This document shows positions 1-12,500 of a DNA stretch of 64,000 nucleotides, one piece after another (positions within the stretch are counted from its first letter, which is position 1; each line of letters begins with the position of its first letter). Where the stretch lies: the NCBI GenBank assembly GCA_014825775.1, contig MVAQ01000003.1:221770-285769 (forward strand). The letters run 5' to 3'. Below the pieces are notes generated by a model. The model was not told where the DNA came from. It searched no databases and saw only the letters and a program-made list of their open reading frames with translations. This stretch comes from Krasilnikovozyma curviuscula. Taxonomy: Eukaryota; Basidiomycota; Tremellomycetes; Cystofilobasidiales; Mrakiaceae. The translations under genes and the position numbers were made by a program.

Positions 1-3000
1 TGGCGTTCTCCGCAGTCTTATACTTCTTGCTCGGTCTGAATGCTGGTGCCAGATACTTCTTCACTTTCTGGTTCATTGTGTTCACCTACTATATCACTGT
101 GGCGTCAATGTACCGCGCTATTGCTTCTTGGTGTCATGACATTTCAATCGCATTCAGATATGCAGGATTTGCTCTTGGAATGATTTTGAGTGTAGCTGGG
201 TTCATTGTAAGTTCACATTTACAACCGAAGAAGGATTCCAACCTCATTTTTCTATTACTGGTTTACAGTTACCATCCAACTACGAACTCCATTGGGCAGC
301 TTGGATGAAACGATTCTCCCCAGCTGCGTTCGCACTTGTGAGTCAATCTTAACGTATGACTCTCTTTCAAAGTCTGATCGCCGTCTATGGCGTATTTGCA
401 GGAGGCACTTCTCGCTAACGAGTTTAGGACCAGGACTTTGACATGCGCTTCGACGGATATGGTCCCCAACGGCGCTAATTACACCAACCAGCTGTACCAG
501 ACTTGTTCAATTGCTGGATCTCTACCTGGCTCGACCTCTGTTTCTGGTTCAACTTATCTCAGCGACGTTTACGGCTTCGAATCAAATCATATTTGGAGAG
601 ATGTTGGAATCTTGTATGCTTTCACTGCGATCTACACAATCCTCATCATCGCTGGACAATCACTCCTCGTTAAGGACACTGGCTCGGCCTCTGTCAAGGT
701 CTTCAAGAGAGGTGGTGTCATTCCACCGAAGCAGCCGGATGCACCCCCAGCGCGTGTCAACGAGAAAGCAGACATTGAAAGCTCCGCAGTCACTCGCCAA
801 TCCTCTGGGACCTTCCGTGGAAACTTTACTTTCAAGAATGTCTACTACACTGTTCAAGTTGGTGGTGAAGATCGTGTACTTCTCGTGAGTGAATTTTTTT
901 GCTCAACTCAGCGTCGCAGCTCTGACGCACGCTCTTCAAAACAAACAGAACAACGTCTCTGGTATCGTCCGCCCATTCAGATTGTGCGCGTTGATGGGTG
1001 CTTCCGGGGCTGGTAAAACCACGCTTTTGGATACTGTATCTCAGAGGAAGACGACAGGTAAAGTTGAGGGAGAGTATCGCATGGGCGGCGCTCCCTTGGC
1101 CTCCGACTTCTCGCGGAAGACGTCCTTCGTCCAACAAGGCGACATTCATGAACCTTTCTCGACGTAGGTCCTTTAAGTTTCCAGCTGCTCGGTAGGATTT
1201 TGCTCACTTCTCTCTCCAGTGTTCGTGAATGTCTCGAGTTCTCTGCTCTCCTTCGCCAACCTGCTCACTACACGAAAGAGGAAAAGCTCGCATTTGTCGA
1301 TGAGGTCATCGACCTCCTGGAACTTAACTACATTGCTGATGCCATCATTGGTCCTCTGGGTGTCGAAGAACGTAAGCGACTAACTATCGGTGTCGAGCTT
1401 GCAGCGCGTCCGGAGGAGCTGCTCTTCTTGGATGAACGTAAGTTTTAGCCTTTTTTTTTTCTTTTTTTTCGATTTTTCCTCTCGCATTCTGTTTGGTACA
1501 CTCCATCTGACACCGGATGGATTTTTAGCAACCTCTGGTCTAGACAGTCAAGCAGCGTACGACATTGTTCGATCTCTGAGAAACATCGCGTCCAAAGGGC
1601 TTGCGATCCTGTGCACCATCCATCAACCCTCTGGAGATCTTTTTGAGGTAAGTTTTGATTTCACATTTTTTGGGTCAGCTGGTCTCTGACGCTATGTTCT
1701 CCACAGATGTTCGACGACGTCTTGCTGCTTGCTCGTGGAGGACACACTGTCTACCATGGACCTACTGGTGTGGGAGCTAGCATAGTTTCAGACTACTTTT
1801 CTTCTAAGGGGGAAGCATTCCCAGCTGATTGTAACCCAGCTGAAGAGATCATGTTCGTCTTCAGCAATTAACAGTTTTTTTTTTTTTTTTAAATTGTTAT
1901 TGACCTTTAATCAACTTTTTTTTTCGCAGCCGAGCAGTCGCCCCAGTCGGTGGATCCTCTTCTGACTGGCCTCAAATCTGGAGAGAATCAGCTGAGGCGA
2001 TCTCTCTTGAAGAAGAAATTGACATGATCAACAGCAAATCCGTTGTCGATTCCAACGCAGCCAACGCAGCACCAACTGAATTCGCGACATCGTTTGTATT
2101 CCAGACTACTCAATTGCTGAAGAGAAACTTTATTGCTCAATGGAGATACGGCCCAGTGAGTTTTCAAGTATTCTTTGGTGCCCGTGTCCGCTCATTGACC
2201 ACTCAATTTCTTCTTTACCCAGTACAACACTACAAAGTTCGCAGTCTGCACCTTCTTTGGTCTGTTCCTTGGATTCTATTTCCTCAATCTTCCAGTCACA
2301 CAAACCGGTCTCCAGAGCTTAGCTGTGCTGCAGATGGTGCTCTCGCAAAGTGGTCCTCCTCTCATCTTGTCCATGTCAGATTACTTCTTGCAGAGACTCA
2401 GCATCTTCATTGGAAGAGAGCGCTCTGGGATTTATAGCTGGTATGCTCTTGTCACTGCGTAAGTCCACATTTCGGGATCCTCTGAGTGGACTTAGACTGA
2501 CTTGCATGTCTGCGAGACAGCCTCATCCTGGTGGAATTCCCAACGATCGTCGTCGTCTTCTCACTTCAGTTCTTTTGCTATTACTGGACATCTGGCCTGA
2601 ATTCTACGGCGAGTGCTGGTGCTCTAGCCTGGCTTACTTGGATCTCCTACTCGATCTTCGTCTGTACCTCCGCACAACTCTTCGCAGCTGTTTCGCCCTC
2701 ACAACAGGCTGTACCTTACATCCTCTCGCTCATGTGGAACATATACTGCGCAACCTCTGGCGCTTTGGTGCCACACTCTCTGATGCCTTCGCCGTACAGG
2801 GACTTCGTGTACTGGGTCAGCCCTGTGAGGTGGATCCTAGGGTCGTTGATCTCCAGCGGCCTCTCCCCACACAAGGTCACCTGCGCGACCGAGGAGTTCG
2901 TCACGTTCAACATCCCATCCGGCCAGACATGTGGTGAATATGCCGCTTCGTACCTTGAGACTGCTGTCGGGTATCTGGTAGACTCGACGGCAACTTCGAG

Positions 3001-3308
3001 CTGCCAATACTGTCCAATGAGCTCAGGTTCAGATTACGTCGAGCAGGCCGGATATTCTGCGACTGAGGGATGGAGAGATTGGGGTGAGTAATCCCAAAAT
3101 ATTTTTTGTTGCACGAGACCTAACTGTTCTGGGCGAGCTTCTGTTTTCCAGGTATCTCTCTCGCGTTCCTCGTGTCAAACTTGGCTTTGATCTACAGTGA
3201 GTTGGTTCCATCTACGTTGAACATCCAGCCATCTATGCTTACTCTACTATCATTTTTTTCATAGTCGCTGTCTGGTGGTTCAAGATCAGACCACTGTACA
3301 AGAACTAA
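1..3308 (+). CDS. PDR-type ABC transporter (ABCG family), 3' part
   Basis: This is the C-terminal half of a full-size pleiotropic drug resistance ABC transporter, a plasma-membrane pump exporting hydrophobic compounds. The gene enters from the left edge, so the first nucleotide-binding domain is missing. In order I see the end of the first membrane domain, a large loop, the second nucleotide-binding domain and the second membrane domain, ending [11 protein letters not shown] at 3306-3308. The second ATPase domain has Walker [10 protein letters not shown] (about 1000-1030), signature [15 protein letters not shown] (about 1357-1400) and a Walker B LLFLDEPTSGLD rebuilt across the intron after 1438. 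A cysteine-rich last extracellular loop (about 2880-3030) is typical of the family. Introns include 207-268 and 338-401; the one near 1856-1930 has a run of 16 T. Splice sites give a continuous frame. The substrate cannot be predicted. Confidence 0.93.
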
Positions 3309-3627
3309 TTGCATCACATAGAAATCACAACAAACTGCCTTTAACTCACACAAATCTAGATTATCACCTATACATTTGCATTTTTCTCTATCAATTTTTT
3401 CGTTTGTCCATCTATTACCCTCTTTGAAAATTATGGCGACCTCATCAGAGGCGGCGTGAAATGAAAAAGTAAACAAACGCGGAGACAGTAAAGCCTGGGC
3501 TGGATTACGCCTGAGCCAGTCGCCACAGTCACGATTTTTTTCTCTTGACTCGAAACGTTTTAGACTTTCTCCACTGAAAGTTCAGACTGCAACCAACATC
3601 CCAGCCAGTCAATTCTCGATTCCCAAG
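3309..3627. other. Intergenic: ABC transporter 3' end to ILV2 promoter
   Basis: No gene is supported. The stretch must hold the 3' end of the ABC transporter and the promoter and leader of ILV2. The short reading frames in it show no family similarity. I see no clear TATA element or repeat. Confidence 0.6.
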
Positions 3628-6600
3628 ATGCTTCGTTCGTCTTCAAGATCTCTCAAGGCAGCTGTGTCCCCATCGACATCTTCGTGTGCTGTGAGGTGTT
3701 CGACCACTGGAGCCATTCGTCGCTCGAGCTCGAAGGACCGAAGCATCACGCCTGAAGCCAAATCCAGAGTGCAAAACCAAGCCCAGCGATGGCTCTCTAG
3801 CTCTTCGTCAAGTAAAGATGCTACTGTTGTGTGAGTACTTGCCCTTCCAGCTGGCCGAACTAGGTTGGAACAAGGTGTGGGGTACTAGGGTCGCTCTGCG
3901 CTCCATTTTTTCTGCTTCGGATGGACGTGCAAAGGACTGAATGTTCGCGAAGGCACTGATCTCGACGTGTGGACAGGGATCTGTTGGAGAATTGCTTGCT
4001 GAAGTTGATCGTCCTGGCTTTGTGACTGACCTTCCATCCCTTTTTCGTGTTTTTCTCATTTACATGACTCGAATCCATTTCATACTGCGCCGGCGACTAC
4101 TGCATTCCTTCACTACCAAACATACGGGACGACATTTGAATCCTTACATCTTGGAATATGCTCTCTCCAACAGCCGACCCAATCCATCCCCTAACTTCCA
4201 ATCCCTGCCTCGCGAATCCATCGACCACCCATCGCCTCTCTCGAGGACAGCTATAAAAAACGGCAACGAGCCTGATCACTCGTAAGTAGAGTTACTTCCT
4301 TGCATTCCCCTTGCATTTTCTATGCTATTAGGCACTGCTACGGTGTCCTAGAAAGCGAATCAAAAATTCTGCTAAATCGGCCGAATGAATACAAACTGAC
4401 TTGTCTGCCTGCCTTCCTTGTGCTTTATAAAAACTAGGTTCGTTGGTAAATCAGGAGGTGAAATCTTCCACGAAATGATGCTCCGTCACGATGTCAAGCA
4501 CGTCTTCGGCTACCCAGGAGGAGCCATCCTGCCTGTCTTCGACGCCATCCACAACTCGAAACACTTCGATTTTGTCCTCCCCCGACACGAGCAAGGTGCT
4601 GGGCACATGGCTGAAGGATATGCAAAGGTCTCTGGCAAACCTGGTGTCGTTCTCGTCACCTCTGGTCCAGGAGCTACGAATGTTATCACTCCTATGCAAG
4701 ACGCTTTGAGTGATGGTATTCCGATGGTCGTTTTCTGTGGCCAAGGTAAGTTTAATCTTGGTTACAGCTCTTTAATCATATCTTGTGTCTGATGTTGTCA
4801 TCTTCTCTCTTCCAACTCGAATGTTCGCTTTCCAGTTGCCACTTCCGCTATTGGTTCTGACGCTTTCCAGGAAGCCGATGTCATTGGTATCTCGAGATCA
4901 TGCACCAAGTGGAACGTCATGGTCAAGGATATCTCCGAGCTCCCACGAAGGATTAACGAAGCCTTCAAGATCGCTACTTCCGGTCGCCCAGGTCCAGTCC
5001 TCGTCGATCTTCCAAAGGACATCACCGCTGGCATCCTCCGAACGCCCATTCTCGCCAGAAACATGTGGCCCGGAGGAACCGTCCTGCCAACTTCCACCTC
5101 CTCTAATCCCGTTGATTACGAGAGCATCGAGAAGGCTGCCAAGTTGATCAACCAGGCTAAGAAGCCAGTCGTCTACTGTGGACAAGGTATTCTTGCCTCT
5201 GAGGAAGGTCCAAAGCTGCTCCAGTTGCTCGCCAAGAACGGTAACATTCCTGTCTGTACCACCCTCCAGGGTCTTGGTGCGTTCGACGAACATGACCAGG
5301 AGAAGAGTCTGCACATGTTGGGCATGCACGGCGCTGCCTACGCTAACTTGGCCATGCAGGAGGCAGATGTCATAATTGCTCTCGGTGCTCGATTCGATGA
5401 TAGAGTCACTGGAAAAGTTGACAGTGAGTTAACAACACTCAGCTCGAAAATCTCCTTCCCGTTGGTTACTCTATGCTAATCAATTCACTCGCGTTCAGCC
5501 TTCGCTCCAGCTGCTCGTGCCGCTGCCCTGCAAGGAAAAGGCGGTATCATCCACTTCGAAATCCAGCCAAAGAATATCAACAAGGTTGTCCAGGCGACCA
5601 TCCCAGTCCTCGGCGACGTCATCACCTCCCTTCACAACTTGGTCCCCCAGATTCACTACTCTCCGAGAGAAGATTGGTTCGCCAAGATCAAGGCTTGGAA
5701 GGAGAGGTATCCATTTACATATGCCCCTTCGAAACCTGGTGAGAGGATGAAGCCTCAAGAGGTCATTGAGGAGCTGAACAAGCAATGTGATGTTATTGGA
5801 AGTGAGTAACTCACATTTGTCCTAGAGATCATCGTCAGTTACTGACAATACTTAACTATTTTTAGAGGAGAATGTTATTATCACCACTGGTGTTGGACAA
5901 CACCAAATGTGGGCTTGTCAAAACTACAGGTGGAGACACCCACGATCTTGGGGTAAGCTGTCTGTTTTTGCGGCACCTTGGGTTTTCATCTGACACGACC
6001 CCATTCTTTCTTTAGTATCTTCTGGTGGTCTTGGAACAATGGGTTACGGTCTTCCTTCCGCTGTCGGTGCCAAGGTTGCTGCTCCAGAAAAGGTTGTCGT
6101 TGATATCGACGGTGACGCCTCATTCTCAATGACTGCCATGGAGTTGGCCACTGCTTCTCAGTACAACATTGGTGTCAAGGTCTTGTTGCTCAACAACGAG
6201 TTCCAGGGTATGGTTGAACAGTGGCAAGGTAAGCCTTAGGGTTTTCCACTGTGTTACACTCAGTTGTTTTGCTAACTCGCCTTCCGCCTTTCAGATCTGT
6301 TCTACGAACAAAGGTATTCTCACACCCAGATGGTGAATCCTGACTTCGTAAAACTTGCTGAATCGATGCACTGTAAAGCTCTTCGATGCACAAAGCTTGA
6401 GGACCTCCCTGCCATGATGAAGGAGTTCTTGGAGTACGACGGTGACAAGCCCATCTTGTTCGAGTGTGAAGTCACCAAGAATGAGCACGTCTTCCCAATG
6501 GGTATGTAGACACTCTTTCTTTCTTCGCTATGTATATCTCTGACTTGTTTTCTTTGCGACTTATGATTAGTTGCTGCCGGTTCAGCCCTGCATGAGCAAA

Positions 6601-6704
6601 TTGTAAGTTGCCCTCCGGAGTTCTAAGCAGTTCTACCTTCTGACTCTTCGGTTACCCTCTTTCAGATCCACCCACTTCTTAGGGATGCTGCTAAGAAGAT
6701 CTAG
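3628..6704 (+). CDS. ILV2: Acetolactate (acetohydroxyacid) synthase, catalytic subunit, mitochondrial
   Basis: This enzyme makes acetolactate and acetohydroxybutyrate from pyruvate with thiamine diphosphate and FAD, the first common step of valine, leucine and isoleucine synthesis, in mitochondria. Ten exons fit: 3628-3830, 4174-4281, 4438-4745, 4836-5423, 5499-5801, 5866-5952, 6016-6228, 6295-6501, 6571-6602 and 6666-6704. They total 2088 bases, 695 residues. The first exon is rich in Ser and Arg with few acids, as expected of a mitochondrial presequence. Family motifs include [14 protein letters not shown], the catalytic-Glu motif [31 protein letters not shown], the ThDP/Mg site IDGDASFSM and the herbicide-site region GMVEQWQ. 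Residue 208 is Ala where yeast Ilv2 has Pro192 (see findings). No ACT regulatory domain is present; a separate regulatory subunit is expected. Confidence 0.97.
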
Positions 6705-7609
6705 TTTTGTATTTGCTTCAAAGCTCTGAGTCAAAAGGGTCGTTCAGGTCCACCATGATTTTCCTCTTGTTTATTTGCTTTCTGCATCATTAACCATCTT
6801 TGTAACTGTATGTCTATGTACACCGGTAGTGCTGATGTTCTTTTCTTTGCAAGTAATCGTCCACCTCTGCGCAACTTTTGCAGAACTGGAAGTGTAGTAC
6901 AGTTGTTAGTACAAGAAGTTAGTGATATTCAGGTGTGGTATTTTTTATAGAAGGTCGGAGTGAGACATATGGAAACAGAGCTACGCCGTGGATCCGCAAC
7001 CATCAGTTGTGAGCACACAGCCCAGATGCTCATCACCATCTATGTCTTTTTGTGAGACTGGGATCGACCTAGATCACTAGCAGCCGGGTACGGTGTAGGA
7101 GTTTTCTAAATATTCAATTACCTCCAATTCACTCTGATGTTATTCATTGTATAATGTTGTTTTTTAGCAGCACAGCAATAGCCCAGTTATCCCACCAGCG
7201 AGTAAAGAAGTGCAATGAAGTCGAAATAGTTTACAACGCGATCTCCAACTAAGCTCACTTCTTTTCTTGAACTATTCTAAGTACTATTCTCTTAAGAGAG
7301 GTAAAAGCTCTGTTTTGCAGAGCCAGGCCAAGAGATTCTGGCAAAGGGTGGAAGCAAAGTGTGATTGGAAGAGATATATCTGCATCTTTCAGATAGACGA
7401 CCCGACTCGTTTCTTTCTGAAAACTACCACTCTCAATATCATCCATCTTTATCACGAAACAGAGTTACCGTGTTCAAGTTTAAGGTCATCTTTCGCAGAG
7501 TACCAGAGAAGGCAGACAACATTCGAAAGTCGCAAGGCAAAAGAAAACAGCATACTAATGACATGGCAAGAACCTCACTCATTTCACCGCGACACACTAG
7601 CTGACCCTC
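6705..7609. other. Intergenic between convergent ILV2 and API5-like genes
   Basis: No gene is supported in these 905 bases. They separate two convergent stop codons and should hold both 3' UTRs and polyadenylation signals. A plus-strand open frame of 169 codons starts at about 7267 and runs antisense into the end of the API5-like gene. It begins without ATG and its composition matches nothing known, so I left it out. Confidence 0.55.
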
Positions 7610-10549
7610 CTAGTTCTTTGACAGTCCACCAACTCTGGACAGCAGACTCCGTTTTTGAACGATCTTTGGGCCCAGAGACAGCGGCGCTTGTGCAGGAGCA
7701 GCAGCATGTGTATGTGCGACGGGCACCGGGGTCGGCAAAGGTGACGGTAACTTTTCTCTCACCCCATTTCCTTTGATTCCGAATCCCACGTTGTTGGGGG
7801 TGGGGCTGCTGGGTGACAATTTCTGCTGCGCTGCACCTTTGATGCTGATGATTTTAGGAGAAGGTTGTGCTGCTGGTGATGGTTCAGCGACAAGGGTCGG
7901 CTCGACCATCGGAAGATCGGCAGCAGTAGTTGGCGGGTTTGGCAGTGTAGAAGCTGGTAGTAGTGGACTGGGGACTACAGCAGTGGAGGACGGTGGTTTA
8001 GGTGGCAGAGATTGGGGTTTAGCGGGTAATGGATGAGAAGAGGATGTTGTTGAATGTGATGGTGGGGGGTTGACGAGTTTTGTGTTACTGCTGTTGGTAT
8101 GGCTGGTGTATGGTGAGTCGCTGGGTCCCACATTGTGAGATTTAGAAGTTGACGGTTTCGAGGTTGAACTGTACGACGATCGACTCTCGTCCTGCCTCTC
8201 CTCCCTTGGGCCGTCTCTTCTCCCTGAGGCTCTGGATTCGTGTTGATCTGACCTCCTACTTTTCAAAAGTGGAAGCGGATCTCTTCTTGACAAGTTGGAC
8301 GATTCACCATTGTAACCACTGCGGTCTCTTGAGTCTTGATGTGACCAAGACGGTCCCGATCGACGGTCATAGTCGCGACGATCGCGGTAATCATCGCGTC
8401 GGTCATCTTCCCATCGTCTCTTTCCTTGATTTTTATATTGGGGTTCAGAAGTGTAATCTTGAGGTTGGCCTTCATAACGCAAAGATCGAGAAGGAGAACG
8501 AGGACGCATTGACTGAGAACTTGAGGACGCTGAATACTGCTGATGTGGGAGACGCTGACGAGACTGAGACGATGCTTGTTGTCGAGAAGAACTATGGTCG
8601 TCCATGGCTGGTGAGGGAGACTCTTTTCTCGCGCGAGCTGGAGCTGGAGCAAGGACGGGGGGAAGTGGTGGAGGTACAGCAGCAGGAGCAGGCAGGGTCC
8701 ATGATGGTCTGGAAGGGTTTAGAGTGGAGTGCTTTTCCTGTAGGAACTGAGTGAAAACGAAAGAAAAAGAGAGGGAAAAAAAGCATGAGACTGAGGGTCG
8801 GCTCCTTGTCCAGCCAGAAGCTTTTGAAGAGCATACTCACGCGAGCAATGTCTCTGCAGTTCTTCTGACATCTCAGATCCAGAGGAGAGCTTCCAAAAGG
8901 TCCCGCGTTGGCGATGGCTTCCCACGTAGACCTCATCGCGCTGTTGTTTCTCGCAGAGTTTGCGAATTGGCCATTGCCCTGCAGAAAATGAGAGAATTAG
9001 CACATCGACATCCTTTGTGCTTTATGAGAAGGTACGTACCATTGAGGCTAGGTGGTACAAGGAAAATAAGATTGCTTCTAACATCGGTGGGTTCCTGCCC
9101 ACGTCCTTCCCACCAGCGAACAACAGGCGTCAGAAAATGAAGCGAAAGAGTGGGCTGACTGGCTGACTCACCTTGACAAATGCAAAGAGCTTCTGGCTGA
9201 CATTGATATGCAGCCAAGGAAAGCTTCCATCATTTGGGCTCACTCCTTGAGGTGGTTTGTTTAGAAAGCTAGCCCATCGCGACATCCATCTCTCAAACTC
9301 TCTACTAGTTTCCAAGCTTGCCTTGATGTACTGATTTTGGCGCCAGAAGTCAACCACCACTCTTGGATCCATCTTCTCGAGTGTGTCTTCATCTTCCAAA
9401 ATCGTTTCCAAGATGGTGTAAATGGGGTCAACTAAAACCTGCGCAATATCTTGATCTGATGGTTTATTGACGGCTGTGAGCACAAGGTTGACTGCCTGAG
9501 TAACCGACTTTGATGTTGAGAGTGTACCAGTGACAGCTGGTAGAGGAAGTAAAAGAGAAAATATCGATTTGTAGAGTTCTGGTTTAGTCGATGAGGGTGA
9601 CAATGTTTCGAGGAGCTGCAGGGATGTATCAACTCCGCGTTAGAAGGTGATTAAAAGCAAGCACATGCAACTGAAGACTCACAGACAGTAATCCTTTCCT
9701 CAAAGATTCAAGCGGATCTTGCTCTACGTCCTTCATATCCATCAACGCATCCTCCCTTCCAGTCCCGATCAGTTTACCTTGACTCAGAGCCCTTCTCACC
9801 GATTCCGCATCGATAACAAGGAAGTCAACCAACACCATCTTTAAACTAAGTTCTGAATCGTCATTTGAAAGAACTGCAGATATAACTGCAAAAGTAAATT
9901 TGGGTGCTATGTTGATATGAGCCAGGAGTGACGCTCGAATCAGAGCGTGTTCTTCGACATCCTCTGCATGATCCATAAGAAGCTGTCAGAATGAGACATG
10001 GTAGCAAGAAGAAGAAAAGGATAATACACTCACCAACTTGGAGCAACTGAATGATGACATCTGCATTTCTTTTCACCCAGTCGAGAGCAACATCGCTCAG
10101 CTTCGCAAACGCCTTGTACCCAACCATTCGGACGCTCTTATCCTCATCCTCACAGAGATCATAGATACAATCCACAGCCTGTTCCTTGATGTTGTCTTCT
10201 TGCTGCAGTCAGGGATGGTACACGGAGGGGCAAAATCAGATCAGTCGGTCTCCTTTAGAACGGAACGCAGGAAGGAGGGTGGAAAAGAGCTTACCTGCCC
10301 AAAGAATCGCGGGAGATTCTCACCACTGAATGTTCTCACAGGTATCGATTTGGACTTCGAGATATCAATGAGGAATTTTATAGCTTTAGTTGCTTGAACA
10401 GAAGACTAATCAAGTAAAGCATGTCAAAATGAAATCACATTGGGACTGGTAACAGGACCTGTGACGGTACTTACAGCTCCGGCAGCTTCCCCACGCTCAA
10501 TAAGAGCCCTTCCCTCTTCGATTGCTAGAGCCTCAGGTAGCTCAGCCAT
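7610..10549 (-). CDS. API5 (apoptosis inhibitor 5)-like helical-repeat protein
   Basis: Seven exons fit from the start at 10549: 10475-10549, 10295-10405, 10034-10202, 9683-9963, 9172-9615, 8841-8978 and 7610-8746, giving 784 residues. The N-terminal two thirds resemble API5/AAC-11, a HEAT/ARM-type helical scaffold of the nucleus, notably the block reading IYDLCEDEDKSVR followed by a LLQV-ED segment that aligns with the human LLQTDD repeat. The last exon encodes about 380 low-complexity residues rich in Ser, Arg, Asp and Pro with RDR/DRRD patches near 8300-8450, then a Pro/Ala/Ser-rich tail. Such tails are common in basidiomycete members and suggest RNA or splicing-factor contacts (inference). 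An upstream in-frame Met lies at 10636, but the shorter start fits the family better. A different HEAT-repeat family is the main alternative. Confidence 0.72.
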
Positions 10550-10897
10550 ACTTGAGAGTATGTACACCGTCCTGGGTGGGGGATAATTATGAAAGCTCTG
10601 ACGAGACGCGAACCTCTCTTCCTCAATAGGACACATTCATATTTAATTAGACCCTCACCACATTCGAAGAACTAAGATTACATCTTTGACCTTGAATTTC
10701 TTCTAGTTGGTACGAGAGCGTTTAATGAAGAGATCTCTGGTCATGAACGCCACTGATCAAAGGAAAGGACCGAGACCTTCCGAGATTCTCAGAATACATC
10801 CAGAATTACAAGAAGGGTATATCGTATTCATTAGAGGAGATAGGATAGTCAAAAGAGCAGAGCCAAGAAAGTGTCTATCCTGCGACAGGTAACAGCG
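10550..10897. other. Intergenic between NSE4 3' end and API5-like 5' end
   Basis: Both flanking genes are on the minus strand, so this holds the NSE4 3' UTR and the API5-like promoter. A 61-codon plus-strand frame at 10707-10892 starts at TTG and has no recognisable similarity; I do not support it as a gene. Confidence 0.55.
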
Positions 10898-12500
10898 CTA
10901 ACCGTACCATTTTTTGGAGCCTCCTGCGCCCTTGTGTTGTGAAGTATCTTCTTTTCTGTGAGGAATGACCGGTTCTTTGATTTCAAAAGTTTCGATTGCG
11001 TCCTGAACCCACAACAAGCACGGCGCAAATGTTTAAGTAACGATGTCGCACTGAGGCTTTTTAAATGAGGTGCTTACCCTCCAAGTAGCCATGTCCATTT
11101 CAAGAACCATCTGCATCTTCGAAACGGCTGCATTATTGTCTGTTTCTTTCCTCAGCTCAGGTTCAGGTGCTTCACAGGCACTGATTCCGAGGGACCCGTC
11201 TTCAAGTTCTTCCAAGTTAGCTGTTGAAGCTCGTAGTTCAAATGAGAGGTAGAAAATATTTTCGATTGTTTGTGAATATGAATGGGGCTGTGTTGTTTTA
11301 CAAGAATGAAATTATTTGTCAGACATTGGGGAGAAGCAGAGGAACAGGTGCGTCGTAGCTTCTTTGTGGACGTACGTTGATGACAAATTTAAAGAAGTTC
11401 ACTGGAATGACTTCTCCTTGTTCGTTGATCTGAGTCATTTTCTGTAGGATGTCTGCGATCTATGCAGCATCAGGCCAGATATAGAAAAAATGAGCCCTCT
11501 TGTGTCCACAGTCGCTCAAGATGAAAACAGCTTTGAAATCTCACCTTCTTGACCATCCCACTCGTCTCATTCTCATTTGTGACAACATCGTTTCTGGTAA
11601 TCTGTTCAACATCCTTCTTCTTACTCTCATCCCTCTCCAGCTTAGCCCTCTTCTGCTGCATTGCTCTGCTCTTCTGCTCGACCATCAGTGGCCCAAACAT
11701 AAAGTCTGTCGAAAGAACCTTGCGTGCCCATCGCGATGACATGTACCCTAATGTAGACCAGTCGCCTTCGGGAGACGTGTTGACGATGGAATCGTCGTCG
11801 TCCGCTTCCTGCGACGCATGATCTGATCGGATGACGTGCGCGACTCTGATCCACCAAAAACCAAGAAAGAAAGAAAGAAAGAAAGAAGGGATTAGAAAGT
11901 CTGGTTATTAACCAAAGAACGGGGAGACAAGAGGGACATGCTTCAGAATGTAGTCATCGATGTCGAATGCGTTCTGATCTACCTTCAGCTGACGCGCTTT
12001 CGTAGCTGCAGTATTTGAGACCGTCAAGAGGACTTTTGAATCGAGCGTTGCTTCCTGTGTTCCTTGGACTGTCTCAAAGCGAGAGAGTTAGCTTCTCCGA
12101 GGAGCCACATTAGATATGAACATTGCATGAGAACGGACCGTTCTTGAAGATCTTGTCATTTCGAGTGATGGTAGCTGTTATATCTTCGATGTTGACGTTT
12201 TGGATATCCTGCCGTTGCTCTACACGGTAAAGAGAGCGAAAGGGTCAGAGAACGAGGACCAGTCAGTTTGAGTTCTATTTCAATTTCGCAAGCCTTCCTA
12301 TCCAGCCAATAAGCCTCCAAAGGGATAGATGATACTACACTGAATCACAATGGCCACATAAGATGGAATGTCCACTCACTTTCAGCCTCAGCCAGCTCAG
12401 CCCTCAGTTGCTTCCTCAATTTCCTTTTGTCCGCTTCAGTTTGTTCCTTTGGTGAGTGGGATATCATAGATGGTTCTTCCTCATGATCAGAAATGATCAT
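10898..12500 (-). CDS. NSE4: NSE4 kleisin of the SMC5-SMC6 complex
   Basis: Nse4 bridges the Smc5 and Smc6 heads and is needed for DNA repair and replication-fork stability in the nucleus. Exons that fit are 12380-12500, 12139-12219, 11913-12068, 11545-11843, 11376-11459, 11078-11287 and 10898-11002, about 351 residues. Diagnostic features are an N-terminal DKRKLRKQLRAELAEAE helix, then TQEATLDSKVLL, a DFMFGPLMVEQK block (Nse4 MxGPL motif), VNFFKFVIN joined to SQTIENIFYLSFELR (the winged-helix core), and MDMATWR followed by the C-terminal IKEPVIPHR. The start is uncertain: I chose the first ATG in the first recognisable exon, and a short upstream exon could exist. The intron 11844-11912 is odd: its acceptor must be AGAG/TC to hold frame, and its pyrimidine tract is a (GAAA)n repeat read from the minus strand. 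Confidence 0.88.
11864..11886. repeat. (GAAA)n microsatellite inside an NSE4 intron
   Basis: About six copies of GAAA lie directly upstream (on the minus strand) of the acceptor of the third NSE4 intron. Read on the coding strand this is CTTT repeats and serves as the polypyrimidine tract. Confidence 0.9.

Noticed and set aside
1875..1890. Run of 16 T as a possible terminator or Pol III stop
   Set aside because: It lies in an intron of the ABC transporter upstream of its acceptor, where pyrimidine runs are normal; no Pol III gene precedes it.
7267..7776. 169-codon plus-strand frame after ILV2
   Set aside because: It starts without ATG, has no recognisable domain and its second half is antisense to the repetitive end of the API5-like gene.
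8149..8754. 201-codon plus-strand frame
   Set aside because: Antisense to the low-complexity exon of the API5-like gene; biased codons on one strand often leave the other open.
10707..10892. 61-codon plus-strand frame between NSE4 and the API5-like gene
   Set aside because: TTG start, no similarity, and it lies in a natural promoter/3' UTR interval.
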